DNA from: Pseudoalteromonas sp. Z1A8
Lineage (GTDB): Bacteria; Pseudomonadota; Gammaproteobacteria; Enterobacterales; Alteromonadaceae
Reading direction: 5' to 3'
Assembly (NCBI RefSeq): GCF_011378855.1
Contig: NZ_WTLB01000005.1
Span: 62,001 to 126,000 of the forward strand
DNA: 64,000 nucleotides
Part shown: piece by piece, positions 44,204-53,007 of the stretch
Layout: every line of letters begins with the position of its first letter
Numbering within the stretch: position 1 is the stretch's first letter
Program-made: the position numbers and the translations under genes
The notes under the pieces: model-generated
The model's database searches: none
Seen by the model: the letters and a program-made list of their open reading frames with translations, nothing else
What the model was told of the DNA's origin: nothing

Positions 44204-44824
44204 TTAAAGATAATATTCAGCATAATTTTTAGCATTAGTCGTAAATTCTTCTAAACCCATTCCGGCTTTATACAAACCACTTCCTAAACCAAAACCAGTT
44301 GCCCCTGCATTAACAAATTCGTCCTGGTTTTGAGGCGATACACCGCCAACAGGGTAAATATCAATACTAGAAAGCACCGTTGTAATTGCTTTTAAGCCTT
44401 TTGGGCCAGCTGTATCTGCTGGAAATAACTTAAGCGCGTCGGCACCAGCATGCAGTGCAGCAAAACCTTCAGTGGGTGTATAAAATCCTGGTACGCTGTA
44501 CAATCCTTTTAATTTACTATAACGGATCACCTCTACATCGCTATGCGGCGATATAATAATACGCCCACCCGCTTCAATTACCTGATCAACTTCGTCTTTA
44601 GTAACAACCGTGCCCGCGCCAATAATGGCTATATCTGCGTATTTATCACTTAATAACTTAATACTTTTTAATGCCTCAGGAGAATTAAGTGGCACCTCAA
44701 TAACGCGGTAACCAATATCAATAAGTACTTTTGCATAATCAAGCACTTCATTTGGTGTAATACCGCGTAAAATAGCAATCAGTGGTAGTTGCTTCATAGC
44801 ATGAGTTAACGTAATTAATGACAT
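44204..44824 (-). CDS. dgoA: 2-Dehydro-3-deoxy-6-phosphogalactonate aldolase
   Basis: A 206-residue class I aldolase of the Eda/DgoA family. LPLIAILRGITPNEVLDYA and VIEVPLNSPEAL (Glu43) open the barrel, and ALKLFPADTAGPKGLKA gives the Schiff-base Lys132. It splits 2-keto-3-deoxy-6-phosphogalactonate into pyruvate and glyceraldehyde-3-phosphate. Its start overlaps the kinase stop by ten bases, so it is translated from the same message. This is the last gene of the operon aldehyde dehydrogenase, enolase enzyme, kinase, aldolase. Confidence 0.92.
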   Translation of the reverse strand: MSLITLTHAMKQLPLIAILRGITPNEVLDYAKVLIDIGYRVIEVPLNSPEALKSIKLLSDKYADIAIIGAGTVVTKDEVDQVIEAGGRIIISPHSDVEVIRYSKLKGLYSVPGFYTPTEGFAALHAGADALKLFPADTAGPKGLKAITTVLSSIDIYPVGGVSPQNQDEFVNAGATGFGLGSGLYKAGMGLEEFTTNAKNYAEYYL

Positions 44825-45822
44825 AATTGAGTTTCCTTTTTAGTTAAAAGACCGGCCTGTACAGCTAGTGTAAACATGCCTTTAGTAGATGCCGTAGCAC
44901 TGTTTAAAATAGAAGAAGTGAAGCCGAGTTCTTTTAATGCTTCACAATAGAGAGTGTTTAAACTTGAGTTACCAATTAAATAAACATGCTTAATGTCGTT
45001 TAGCTTACTTTTAATACCCGCAAGCTCAGCGCCAATAAGTAAACCAGATAAGTAACTAGGTACGTTTTGCAGCGTTAATTGTTTATCTAGCTTTAAAGTA
45101 CGCGCACTAAATAATGCACTTAATAAACTGCTCTGAACTTGACTAACACCAACGCCTTTTAAAAAACTTGGCATATCTGTTGGTGTTTTATCTAGTGACT
45201 CTAGCCCTTCACCTAAAATGCTTTGTTTAGTCAATAAATCAAACATTTCGCCGGTCATAAACGTACTAAGACTTGTAATAACCGTTTTTTGGTCAGTATC
45301 TTTTGCAACTTGAACCCACTTAGAGTGAGTACCGGGTAGGCAAAACATAGTCTCACTTAAGGTTTGATTACTTAGCTCACCCGCTGTTTGCTCTACATCT
45401 AATACAGCGCCAAATACTTGTACTTCTTCACCGCGCATTACATCGCATACATTATTTTCCATAACGTATTTAACACCCGGCACAATACTAATTTGTAAGC
45501 CTGCTTTATTATTTGCTTTACAAAGGTTTACGCTCATACTACCGAGATTAGCTGGCGCATTTACATAGCCTGTATCTTGCCAACCAATAGCACCGCCTAC
45601 CATACCCGCCATAATAATCGGCGTTTTATGCTTTGATAACCAGCCTGATATATAACTAAGTAATACGGTTTCTAAACAGTCGTTTTTAATACAAAGTACG
45701 CCCTGCTCACCATTAACAGTATCTAAAATGCTGCCTTTGCCATCGACTAAAAAAGCTCTAAAGTTAGAGCTTCCCCAATCAACAACAATTAATGCTGGTA
45801 AGTTGCTTTTGTTATCGCTCAT
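44815..45822 (-). CDS. dgoK: 2-Dehydro-3-deoxygalactonokinase
   Basis: A 335-residue cytosolic sugar-acid kinase of the DgoK family. The phosphate-binding start is LIVVDWGSSNFRAFLVD, and GMVGGAIGWQDTGYVNAPA and FCLPGTHSKWVQV are typical. It phosphorylates 2-keto-3-deoxygalactonate to the 6-phosphate. It stands 18 bases behind the enolase-superfamily gene and overlaps the aldolase by ten bases. The kinase is where the galactose and anhydrogalactose branches would meet. Confidence 0.92.
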   Translation of the reverse strand: MSDNKSNLPALIVVDWGSSNFRAFLVDGKGSILDTVNGEQGVLCIKNDCLETVLLSYISGWLSKHKTPIIMAGMVGGAIGWQDTGYVNAPANLGSMSVNLCKANNKAGLQISIVPGVKYVMENNVCDVMRGEEVQVFGAVLDVEQTAGELSNQTLSETMFCLPGTHSKWVQVAKDTDQKTVITSLSTFMTGEMFDLLTKQSILGEGLESLDKTPTDMPSFLKGVGVSQVQSSLLSALFSARTLKLDKQLTLQNVPSYLSGLLIGAELAGIKSKLNDIKHVYLIGNSSLNTLYCEALKELGFTSSILNSATASTKGMFTLAVQAGLLTKKETQLCH

Positions 45823-45840
45823 AAGCCTTGCCCTTATTTA

Positions 45841-47004
45841 TTAAATTGATACTTCGTAATGTTTAATAAAATCAAGGTCGGGCTCAATACCAAGGCCTGG
45901 ACCTTGTGGTAGCGCAACAGTTCCGTTGTTATTTTTAACTTGCTCGTTAATATTTAGAGACTCTTGCAATAACTGCTCTCTAAATAAGTTTGGCGTTGTA
46001 TCGTACTCAAGCATTGGTTGTACTGGGTGTGCAGCACCTGGTAAATCAGGTAATGCAGCCAATAAATGTAGATTAGTACCTACCGCAATAGCCGAGCCCC
46101 ATACATGGTTTATTACAGGCACAAAATGCGCGTGTGCCATGGCTAATACTTTTTGATATTCGGTAATACCACCGAGCGCACACACTTCTGGCTGGAGTAA
46201 ATCAACGCAGCGGTTTTTAATTAAGTCTCTAAAGCCCCAGCGGGTAAATTCAGCTTCGCCACCGGCAATGCTCATATCAAGTGCTTCACATAAATCGCGA
46301 TAGCCTTGATGATCCTCTGGTGCAACCGGTTCTTCAAACCAGTACACGCCTAAATTTTGCAGCTCTCGACCTAGCGGAATAGCTTCGCGCGCTGTATATG
46401 CATGGTTAGCGTCAACCATTAGGCGCATATCGCGGCCAATACCTTTACGCACAGCTTCAACAAGCTTTATATCGCGGTCTGGCGAAAGGCCTATTTTCAT
46501 TTTCATGGCCGTAAAGCCCATTTCTTTAATACGCTGGCTTTCTTCGGTAAAGCGCTCTTCCAGGTTTGGAAACTTTTGTAGCATCATGCCGTAACCATAA
46601 GCCGGAATGCGGTCTCTAAAAGCACCCCCTAGTAACTTATAAACGGGTTGATCTAAAAATTTACCTGCAATGTCCCACAGAGCAATATCTACACCAGATA
46701 AAGACTGAATAGGCATGCCTTTTTGGCCATGATCTCGCAATAAGTTATAAACTTTATGCCAAATCACTTCTCTGTCGAGTGGATCCATGCCCAAAATCAT
46801 GGGTTGAATCACATGCTCAACAATTGTTTTATTGGCAAACGCAACGCCGCCACCGCCAAAACATTCGCCCCAACCTGTAATACCTATATCGGTACGAACT
46901 TCAACTAAATGTGCGGTACGTTTAGCGTAATACTGCTGCGAATAACCAAGTTCTTCTTCTAGGTCATACTGTAAAACGTGGCTAATAATTTGTGTGATTT
47001 TCAT
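45841..47004 (-). CDS. Enolase-superfamily enzyme, candidate 3,6-anhydrogalactonate cycloisomerase
   Basis: A 387-residue mandelate-racemase-like protein. Metal ligands are Asp198 (VDANHAY), Glu224 (WFEEPVAP) and Glu250 (AGGEAEF). The base motif is KMKIG (Lys168, Lys170), and His300 lies in INHVWGSA. Family members are acid-sugar dehydratases or cycloisomerases. It sits between the aldehyde dehydrogenase and DgoK in one operon. That matches the order of the known route from 3,6-anhydrogalactose (aldehyde to acid, acid to 2-keto-3-deoxygalactonate, then kinase and aldolase). A galactonate dehydratase is the main alternative; the second enzyme at 53008 is a better fit for that. Confidence 0.8.
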   Translation of the reverse strand: MKITQIISHVLQYDLEEELGYSQQYYAKRTAHLVEVRTDIGITGWGECFGGGGVAFANKTIVEHVIQPMILGMDPLDREVIWHKVYNLLRDHGQKGMPIQSLSGVDIALWDIAGKFLDQPVYKLLGGAFRDRIPAYGYGMMLQKFPNLEERFTEESQRIKEMGFTAMKMKIGLSPDRDIKLVEAVRKGIGRDMRLMVDANHAYTAREAIPLGRELQNLGVYWFEEPVAPEDHQGYRDLCEALDMSIAGGEAEFTRWGFRDLIKNRCVDLLQPEVCALGGITEYQKVLAMAHAHFVPVINHVWGSAIAVGTNLHLLAALPDLPGAAHPVQPMLEYDTTPNLFREQLLQESLNINEQVKNNNGTVALPQGPGLGIEPDLDFIKHYEVSI

Positions 47005-47014
47005 AGTCTGTTCC

Positions 47015-48442
47015 TTAAACCTTTAACGCGCGAGAAACACGTTTATATGCAAGGTAGTCATCTAAAGCTAACAACGAACAATCAACACCCACGCCCGATT
47101 GCTTAATACCAAAATGAGGTAAATTAATGCTGTATTTAATGCCGTTTACTTGTACTTCGCCAAAGCGTAAATGTTTTGCAAAGTAAGAAATAGTGTCTTC
47201 GTTACTACTAAAAATAAATGAGCTTAAACCAGCGTCCGTGTCATTTGCATCGCTAAGTACCTGTTCGTTATCACTAAACGTAATAATGCTAATAACGGGG
47301 CCAAATATTTCGTCTTTGTATAGATTCATGCTCGAATCTACACTTGTAAGTACGGTTGGTTCGTAAAAATACCCATTAACGCCTGTAGGTTTTTTACCAC
47401 CTAATTGTAATTTAGCGCCTTTTTGCTGTGCATCTTTAACTAGCTCATCAATCCGTTGCCATGAGTTAGCATCCATAACGGGGCCCATATCAATGGCCTC
47501 GTTTTTATCAAAACCAACTTTTACTGCTTTTGCACGAGTAAGTACTTTTTCAATAAATTCGTCTGCAACGCTTTCGTGTACAAATACGCGATTTGGGGTA
47601 ACACAAATTTGCCCTGCGTTGGTAAACTTAACACCACAAATCACATCGGCTGCGTTATCTAAATTCGCATCGCTACATACAATGGCAGGTGCATTACCAC
47701 CAAGTTCCATTGAATAACGCTTGATTGACGTAGCACCTGTTGCAATTACATGCTTACCCACATTAGTAGAACCAATTAAAGTAAGTACAGAGGGAATAGT
47801 TGACGCTGAAATGGCATCGCCTACGGTACTATCTGTGCCCGAAAGTATGTTAACCACACCTGCTGGCAAGCCGATTTGTTCACATAATTCGCCTACAGCA
47901 TAAGCAGACAAAGGCGTTTTACTTGACGGTTTTACTACAAGCGGACAACCCGCAGCCATTGCTGGGCCTAATTTATAAGCCAAATTTAATAATGGAAAAT
48001 TCCATGCTAAAAATGCAGCCGCTACACCAACAGGCTCACGCGAAAGAACGTGGCTGTGCGTACCTTCATTATCTTTTAATTCTTCATCGGCGATATTAAC
48101 AATGGCATCAGCGTAAAAATTAAGGCTATCAACTAACATTTGAAAGTCGTCAGCGGTTGACTGCCATGGTTTAGCCATTTCTAAATGTACGCATTCACGT
48201 AAGTGTTGCTCGTTTGCAATTACTGCATCACGCAGTTTAAGCATCCATTGAGCACGCTCTGTTGCAGGCGTTGTTGACCAACTTGAAAATGCTTCTTGCG
48301 CAGACTCTAAGGCCATGTTTGCTTCATTAATACCTGCAGCCGAAATTTCGCCTACAACTTCGAGTGTTGCAGGATTAATAATTTCGGTCGTTGCGTCACT
48401 CGTTATTAATTTTCCACCAATATACAGTTGTTTAGAAAGCAT
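47015..48442 (-). CDS. Aldehyde dehydrogenase, candidate 3,6-anhydrogalactose dehydrogenase
   Basis: A 475-residue NAD(P)-dependent aldehyde dehydrogenase. The cofactor segment is FLAWNFPLLNLAYKLGPAMAAG, the catalytic Glu is in SMELGGNAP (Glu246), and the catalytic Cys is in FTNAGQICVTPNR (Cys280). It is the first gene of the operon that ends in dgoA and lies behind an AAACAT-N3-ATGTTT promoter operator. Oxidation of the free aldehyde of 3,6-anhydrogalactose to anhydrogalactonate would start that branch. Lactaldehyde- or succinate-semialdehyde-like substrates are alternatives on sequence alone. Confidence 0.85.
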   Translation of the reverse strand: MLSKQLYIGGKLITSDATTEIINPATLEVVGEISAAGINEANMALESAQEAFSSWSTTPATERAQWMLKLRDAVIANEQHLRECVHLEMAKPWQSTADDFQMLVDSLNFYADAIVNIADEELKDNEGTHSHVLSREPVGVAAAFLAWNFPLLNLAYKLGPAMAAGCPLVVKPSSKTPLSAYAVGELCEQIGLPAGVVNILSGTDSTVGDAISASTIPSVLTLIGSTNVGKHVIATGATSIKRYSMELGGNAPAIVCSDANLDNAADVICGVKFTNAGQICVTPNRVFVHESVADEFIEKVLTRAKAVKVGFDKNEAIDMGPVMDANSWQRIDELVKDAQQKGAKLQLGGKKPTGVNGYFYEPTVLTSVDSSMNLYKDEIFGPVISIITFSDNEQVLSDANDTDAGLSSFIFSSNEDTISYFAKHLRFGEVQVNGIKYSINLPHFGIKQSGVGVDCSLLALDDYLAYKRVSRALKV

Positions 48443-48523
48443 TCTGTCGCTCCATTATTATCTACAACACCCTAAGGGCTAAATGACTAAAGTAAGACAC
48501 ACAGGCCTTAATACATAATAACT

Positions 48524-48552
48524 ATTTAAACATATGATGTTTGATTGAGCAA
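48524..48552 (-). promoter_or_regulatory. Promoter and GntR-type operator of the aldehyde dehydrogenase operon (site C)
   Basis: On the minus strand TTGCTC (48552-48547), 17 bases and TTAAAT (48529-48524) surround the perfect repeat AAACAT-CAT-ATGTTT (plus strand 48528-48542). The geometry equals that of the sites at 52015 and 58261. Confidence 0.82.
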
Positions 48553-48565
48553 ACACAAAATACAT

Positions 48566-49549
48566 TTAGTTAACAAAAAAACTCATATGCCAAGATTTAT
48601 GAGCATTGCTTTTAATTAAGCCTTCCTCTTCACTCGCCATGGCTTTGTGTAAAGAATCGCTATTGCCTATACAAGGTTCTATCCCAAGTACAAAAGGGGG
48701 GAGCTGCTCATTGGCAGACCAACCGTTGTAATTAAACCAAAGCCCCAAGTGACTTATGTTTGTTGATGAAAATTCAAACCCGCAGCTTTGCTGAGCTTTA
48801 TCATCAACCAGTTTTACAACTATATTTTGATCTTTATGAGTGCCCGTATTTAAGTGTTTGCTAAAAACCTTACTTGCAAAACCACTGTTATAGGGCATAA
48901 CTTTATTTAGCGGCGGGACTTTAGTTGAGCAGTCACTCCAATTAATAAAGGCACTATTAACGTTATAAAAACGACTAAGCCCTTCATCAACTTTAAACTC
49001 CATATGTTTGTTATTTATTAAAATACGCATCTCTGGTTTTATGGCAAAAATAGGATGCGCTGACCAAACAAAAGGGAGATTGTGAGTTGTGTTATTTTTT
49101 ACATGGTAATCAACAAGCAGCCGCTTACTGTGTTTTTTTAAGGTAAACGTTCTTATAAATGTAAAAGTAGAGTCAAAAACCTCAGCTTGTAAGCTAAGTC
49201 TTATTTCTTCATCGCTAATATGGGTATTAGTTATTTGCCATGCTTGGCACCACAATTCACCATGATCATGTGAAAAATGCGTTTTATTGGGGATATGTTC
49301 GTACAGCTGAGGAGAAATACCCGGAAAACATTCATCCCAACCACCGCTATCATGCTCAGAGAAATCATTGTTTTTTGCAGGTTTTAAAGTGATTTGTTTA
49401 TCGTGAGCAAGCCACTCTCTATTGTGTTTTAAGCTTACAATAGAGATGACTTTTGCACCCAACTGAGGAATGACTGTAACAGCAAGCTCACTATTTTTTA
49501 GCAAAATAGCCTCAAAACCATGAGCCTTACAGTGTGTTAAGTTAAGCAC
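48566..49549 (-). CDS. Aldose 1-epimerase-like protein
   Basis: A 327-residue galactose-mutarotase-fold protein without a signal peptide. HDSGGWDECFPGISP, the LPFVWSAHPIF stretch with its active-site His, and FVLGIEPCIGNSDSL with the catalytic Glu are the recognisable points. It belongs to the divergent epimerase group rather than to GalM proper. It would interconvert the anomers of galactose or an anhydrosugar before oxidation. It is separated from the SDR gene by one base, in the operon porter-SDR-epimerase. Confidence 0.8.
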   Translation of the reverse strand: MLNLTHCKAHGFEAILLKNSELAVTVIPQLGAKVISIVSLKHNREWLAHDKQITLKPAKNNDFSEHDSGGWDECFPGISPQLYEHIPNKTHFSHDHGELWCQAWQITNTHISDEEIRLSLQAEVFDSTFTFIRTFTLKKHSKRLLVDYHVKNNTTHNLPFVWSAHPIFAIKPEMRILINNKHMEFKVDEGLSRFYNVNSAFINWSDCSTKVPPLNKVMPYNSGFASKVFSKHLNTGTHKDQNIVVKLVDDKAQQSCGFEFSSTNISHLGLWFNYNGWSANEQLPPFVLGIEPCIGNSDSLHKAMASEEEGLIKSNAHKSWHMSFFVN

Positions 49550-49550
49550 T

Positions 49551-50330
49551 TTAATCGTGATAAATTACAGAACGGCCACCATCAATGATTAAGCTTTGCC
49601 CTGTCATAAAACTCGAATCTGAACTGGCTAAAAACACGGCTGGGTAAGCAATTTCTTCTGTTGTTCCATTTCGTTTTAGAGGATGTACATCGCCCATTGC
49701 TTTGCGTGAAGCTTGCGGATCGTCTGTTTGCTCCCAAGACTTAAACGCCATAGGTGTTTCTATCATGCCTGGGCACAATGCGTTTACTCGTATGTTGTGC
49801 TTTGCGTATTCAACGGCTAAGTTTTTAGTTAACCCTATAACCGCATGCTTAGTTACCGCATACGGAAAATACCCCGGTACAATTTTATAAGAATGCACAG
49901 AACCTACATTTATAATGCTGCCACGGCCTAACTCTTTCATATGCTCAAGTACGGCTACAGCACACTGCCACATACCTTCAACATTAACCGCAAAGCTATC
50001 ACGCCACATTTGTGGCGTAACGTCATCTACGTTTCGCCCGGGGCTAATTAAAGCCGCGTTATTAACTAAAATACTGGGCTTGCCGAGCTCATTAACTACT
50101 TTTTCAACCATGTTTTTTATAGCCGTTTCGTCGCTAATATCGGTATGAGCAAAAATAGCATCAAACCCTTTGCTTTTTAGCTCTGCTACAACACTTTCGC
50201 CCATTTCTTTATTTATATCAGCAACACACACTTTAGCGCCTTGCTCACAAAATACGCGTGCAACTGTTTTTCCAATTCCATCGGCTGCGCCAGTGACAAT
50301 AGCAACTTCGTTTAATAATCGTGATGACAT
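49551..50330 (-). CDS. Short-chain dehydrogenase/reductase, candidate galactose dehydrogenase
   Basis: A 259-residue classical SDR. The cofactor motif is VTGAADGIGK (residues 12-21), NNAALISPG follows, and the catalytic Ser144, Tyr157 and Lys161 are in NVGSVHSYK and YFPYAVTKHA. VADIN after strand 2 favours NAD+. The final DGGRS is also typical. It lies between a sugar porter and an epimerase in one operon, so oxidation of galactose to galactonolactone is the simplest reading, the lactone then going to the lactonase at 52115. The family is broad and another sugar or alcohol could be the substrate. Confidence 0.82.
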   Translation of the reverse strand: MSSRLLNEVAIVTGAADGIGKTVARVFCEQGAKVCVADINKEMGESVVAELKSKGFDAIFAHTDISDETAIKNMVEKVVNELGKPSILVNNAALISPGRNVDDVTPQMWRDSFAVNVEGMWQCAVAVLEHMKELGRGSIINVGSVHSYKIVPGYFPYAVTKHAVIGLTKNLAVEYAKHNIRVNALCPGMIETPMAFKSWEQTDDPQASRKAMGDVHPLKRNGTTEEIAYPAVFLASSDSSFMTGQSLIIDGGRSVIYHD

Positions 50331-50341
50331 AGTTATATTCC

Positions 50342-51913
50342 TTATTTATTGAGCCCAGGGACCAAATCGCGTTCAATGGCCTCAATAGACTTGCCCTTAG
50401 TTTCGGGAAGTATGAATGCCATAACAATACAGCCTACAATAGCGACGCCTCCGTAATATAAAAACGTATTTGCTGCGCCCATGTTCTCTAATTGCCAAGG
50501 GAAAAACTGCTGAATACTCCAGCTAGAAATACTCTGTACTAAGGCGGCAAAGGGTAACGCAACACTGCGTACTCGGCTTGAAAATATCTCCGAGAATATC
50601 ACCCACATTATTGGCCCTATCGACATATTAAAGGCGGCTAAAAATGCAAATAAGCCAAATAAAACATACGCAGGACTAATATTTATAGAAGCATTAATAA
50701 TTGCACCGGTAACAACTGGTAGCTCTTTTTTACTGTAAATAGTGGCTAAATCTGCTTTTAGCGCAACATCAGTGCTGTATATTTTATTTTCGAAAACGTG
50801 CAGCTTTGTAATATCTACTTTTTGCTCTGCAACTTTGGTTATTGCTTCACTGTTGAGTGAGTACGTGGCATTTTCAAAACCATACCAAATTGATACATGC
50901 GCAACAGCAATAAGCAGCAAACCGGTAATTGTTAATGTTCTTCTGCCGAGTTTTTCAACAAAGAATATGGCGACCAATGTAAATAATACAGATACCGCAC
51001 CAAGTACTATTGTTTGTAAAAAAGAGTTTTCGACGCTCATACCTATTTGCTCAAACACGGTAGGAGCATAAAACAGTACGGCGTTCATGCCAGTTGCACC
51101 CTGCACTACTGCGTAACATACAGCAAGTAGCACAACAAAACGCATAGGCTTACTAAACAATACTTTAAGTTGCTCTAGTGCACTGTTTTTTGAATCTTCT
51201 TGAATGGTTGCTTTAATATCATTAAGTACTACTTCGGTATCGGCGTTATTGATCCCCATTCCTTTGAATACAGCGCGTGCTTCTTCATCACGTTTTTTGC
51301 TCATTAACCAGCGCGGCGATTCAGGAATCGTCATTAATAACGAAAACCAAATAATATTAGGCACAATTTCAAAGCCAAGCATATAACGCCAAATATTGGC
51401 TTCATTTAACCATTCAATTGAGCCCATATTTTTGACAAAAAAGTAATTAACAACAAACGCAAATAAACTACCTAACGTTATAAGCAACTGATTAACTGAT
51501 ACAAATTGGCCGCGTTTATTAGCGGGTGCAATTTCACCAATATACATGGCTGAGACGGTTATGGAAGCAAATGCGACCCCTCCTATAAAGCGTCCAACAA
51601 CCAGCATGGGGTAACTTACCGCAAAAGCAGAAATAACCGTAGAGAGTGAATACGTTAAAGCAATGCCAATAAGTACCTTTTTACGACCAAATTTTTGGCA
51701 TAAAGTACCTGTAAAAAATAGTGCGATGATTACGCCAACAATAGCGCAACCCACTACATTACCTGTTTGTAAACTGGTTAGCTCAAACTGCGAACTAACA
51801 TAGCGTAACGCCCCCGATATATTGGCCGCGTCTAGGCCAAATACAAATCCGCCAAATGCTGCAATGAGGGAGTACTTAATTGCTTTTGTTGATTGTGTGT
51901 GTGTGTCTTTCAA
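50342..51913 (-). CDS. MFS sugar porter of the galactan locus
   Basis: A 523-residue sugar:H+ symporter with twelve membrane segments. GGFVFGLDAANISGALRYV starts it, then FGRKKVLIGI, PESPRWLMSKK, GRRTLTITG and the C-terminal PETKGKSIEAIE. It is longer than the xylose porter at 3727 because of an extra loop near residues 330-390, which contains several charged residues and may be periplasmic. It probably imports galactose or an anhydrosugar. It starts the operon porter, SDR, epimerase behind operator site D. Confidence 0.86.
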   Translation of the reverse strand: MKDTHTQSTKAIKYSLIAAFGGFVFGLDAANISGALRYVSSQFELTSLQTGNVVGCAIVGVIIALFFTGTLCQKFGRKKVLIGIALTYSLSTVISAFAVSYPMLVVGRFIGGVAFASITVSAMYIGEIAPANKRGQFVSVNQLLITLGSLFAFVVNYFFVKNMGSIEWLNEANIWRYMLGFEIVPNIIWFSLLMTIPESPRWLMSKKRDEEARAVFKGMGINNADTEVVLNDIKATIQEDSKNSALEQLKVLFSKPMRFVVLLAVCYAVVQGATGMNAVLFYAPTVFEQIGMSVENSFLQTIVLGAVSVLFTLVAIFFVEKLGRRTLTITGLLLIAVAHVSIWYGFENATYSLNSEAITKVAEQKVDITKLHVFENKIYSTDVALKADLATIYSKKELPVVTGAIINASINISPAYVLFGLFAFLAAFNMSIGPIMWVIFSEIFSSRVRSVALPFAALVQSISSWSIQQFFPWQLENMGAANTFLYYGGVAIVGCIVMAFILPETKGKSIEAIERDLVPGLNK

Positions 51914-52010
51914 TGTATTACCCTTAGTTTTATTTTTATACTTTTACTGTGTTGGTAATGAGTGCTCTACAACATATAAAAGAATAACATTGATAGAATT
52001 AGTAAAAACA

Positions 52011-52039
52011 ATATAAACATATGATGTTTATATGTGCAA
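52011..52039 (-). promoter_or_regulatory. Promoter and GntR-type operator of the porter operon (site D)
   Basis: On the minus strand TTGCAC (52039-52034), 17 bases and TTATAT (52016-52011) enclose the perfect repeat AAACAT-CAT-ATGTTT (plus strand 52015-52029). The leader to the porter ATG would be about 90 bases. Confidence 0.84.
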
Positions 52040-52114
52040 TGTGTTTTTCCTCTCACATCTAATTAATATAAGAGGAAAAAACACAAAATTAATATTTAAA
52101 GTGAATACGTAAAA

Positions 52115-52990
52115 TTAAAAGCCGTCTATTTTAACGCAAGGCTCAAATACGCCTTTTACCGCATTTTTAAATGCAAGCGTAGCGCCGTGAGGTATAGCAT
52201 TAAATGGGGTATCTTCTAGGCCACATTGTGCTGACGTTACGTAAAGTGTTGTAGCATCGTCGCCAAACGCTGGGCAGGTAGGGCGAGGTGTTTGAGTCGC
52301 TAAGCTTTGAATTACCTTTGCTTCGGGCGATATGCAATCTACACGTGCGCCATCCCAAAGTGCAATCCACATGTTGCCTTCGCTATCAATTACAGCGCCA
52401 TCAGGTGATACAGCTGAGCTCGAATAGTCAAAAAACAACACACTTTCTCCTATTGGCGTACCCGTAAGTGAGTCGACGTCAAATCGGTAAATTTTTTGCG
52501 TTTTTGAATCTGCGTAATAAGCTCTAGCACGCGATTTATCAAAACAGATACCATTGGGTATGGTTAAATCACTAACAACTTGAGTAAGTACGCCGTTGTG
52601 AAAACGGTATATTGCCCCTTCGTTTTCGTGAGCATCGCCGTGCATTGTGCTTATCCAAAACCCACCCCACGGATCGGCACGCCCATCGTTACTACGGTTG
52701 TCAGGTTTATCTGCTTCGACGCTGCACAAAAAAGTTTGCTTATGCGTGCTGGTATTATAGGTATTTAGGCCTTTATCACTTGCTAGTAATAAGGTTTTAT
52801 TGTTTACCCAAGCCAGAGCGGTAACCATATCATCTAAGCGTTGCTCAACTTTATGGTCGCCTTTTTTGCTGTGCAAAATGTGGTTTGGAAAATCAACCCA
52901 ATAAAGCGTTTGTGTGATCGGGTGCCACAAAGGCCCCTCGCCTACAAAATTTAGTGTGCTGTCAAAAACAGTCGCTGTAAGTGTATTCAT
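52115..52990 (-). CDS. SMP-30/gluconolactonase-type sugar lactonase (cytosolic)
   Basis: A 291-residue propeller protein without a signal peptide. VGEGPLWHPITQTLYWVD gives the metal-ligand Glu, and DLTIPNGICFDKSRARAYYAD and SPDGAVIDSEGNMWIALWDGA give the other ligands. It probably hydrolyses galactonolactone to galactonate, between the SDR at 49551 and the dehydratase at 53008. It is distinct from the secreted relative at 23867. It ends the operon sulfatase, dehydratase, lactonase. Confidence 0.87.
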   Translation of the reverse strand: MNTLTATVFDSTLNFVGEGPLWHPITQTLYWVDFPNHILHSKKGDHKVEQRLDDMVTALAWVNNKTLLLASDKGLNTYNTSTHKQTFLCSVEADKPDNRSNDGRADPWGGFWISTMHGDAHENEGAIYRFHNGVLTQVVSDLTIPNGICFDKSRARAYYADSKTQKIYRFDVDSLTGTPIGESVLFFDYSSSAVSPDGAVIDSEGNMWIALWDGARVDCISPEAKVIQSLATQTPRPTCPAFGDDATTLYVTSAQCGLEDTPFNAIPHGATLAFKNAVKGVFEPCVKIDGF

Positions 52991-53007
52991 TTAATTCTCT
53001 AAACAAG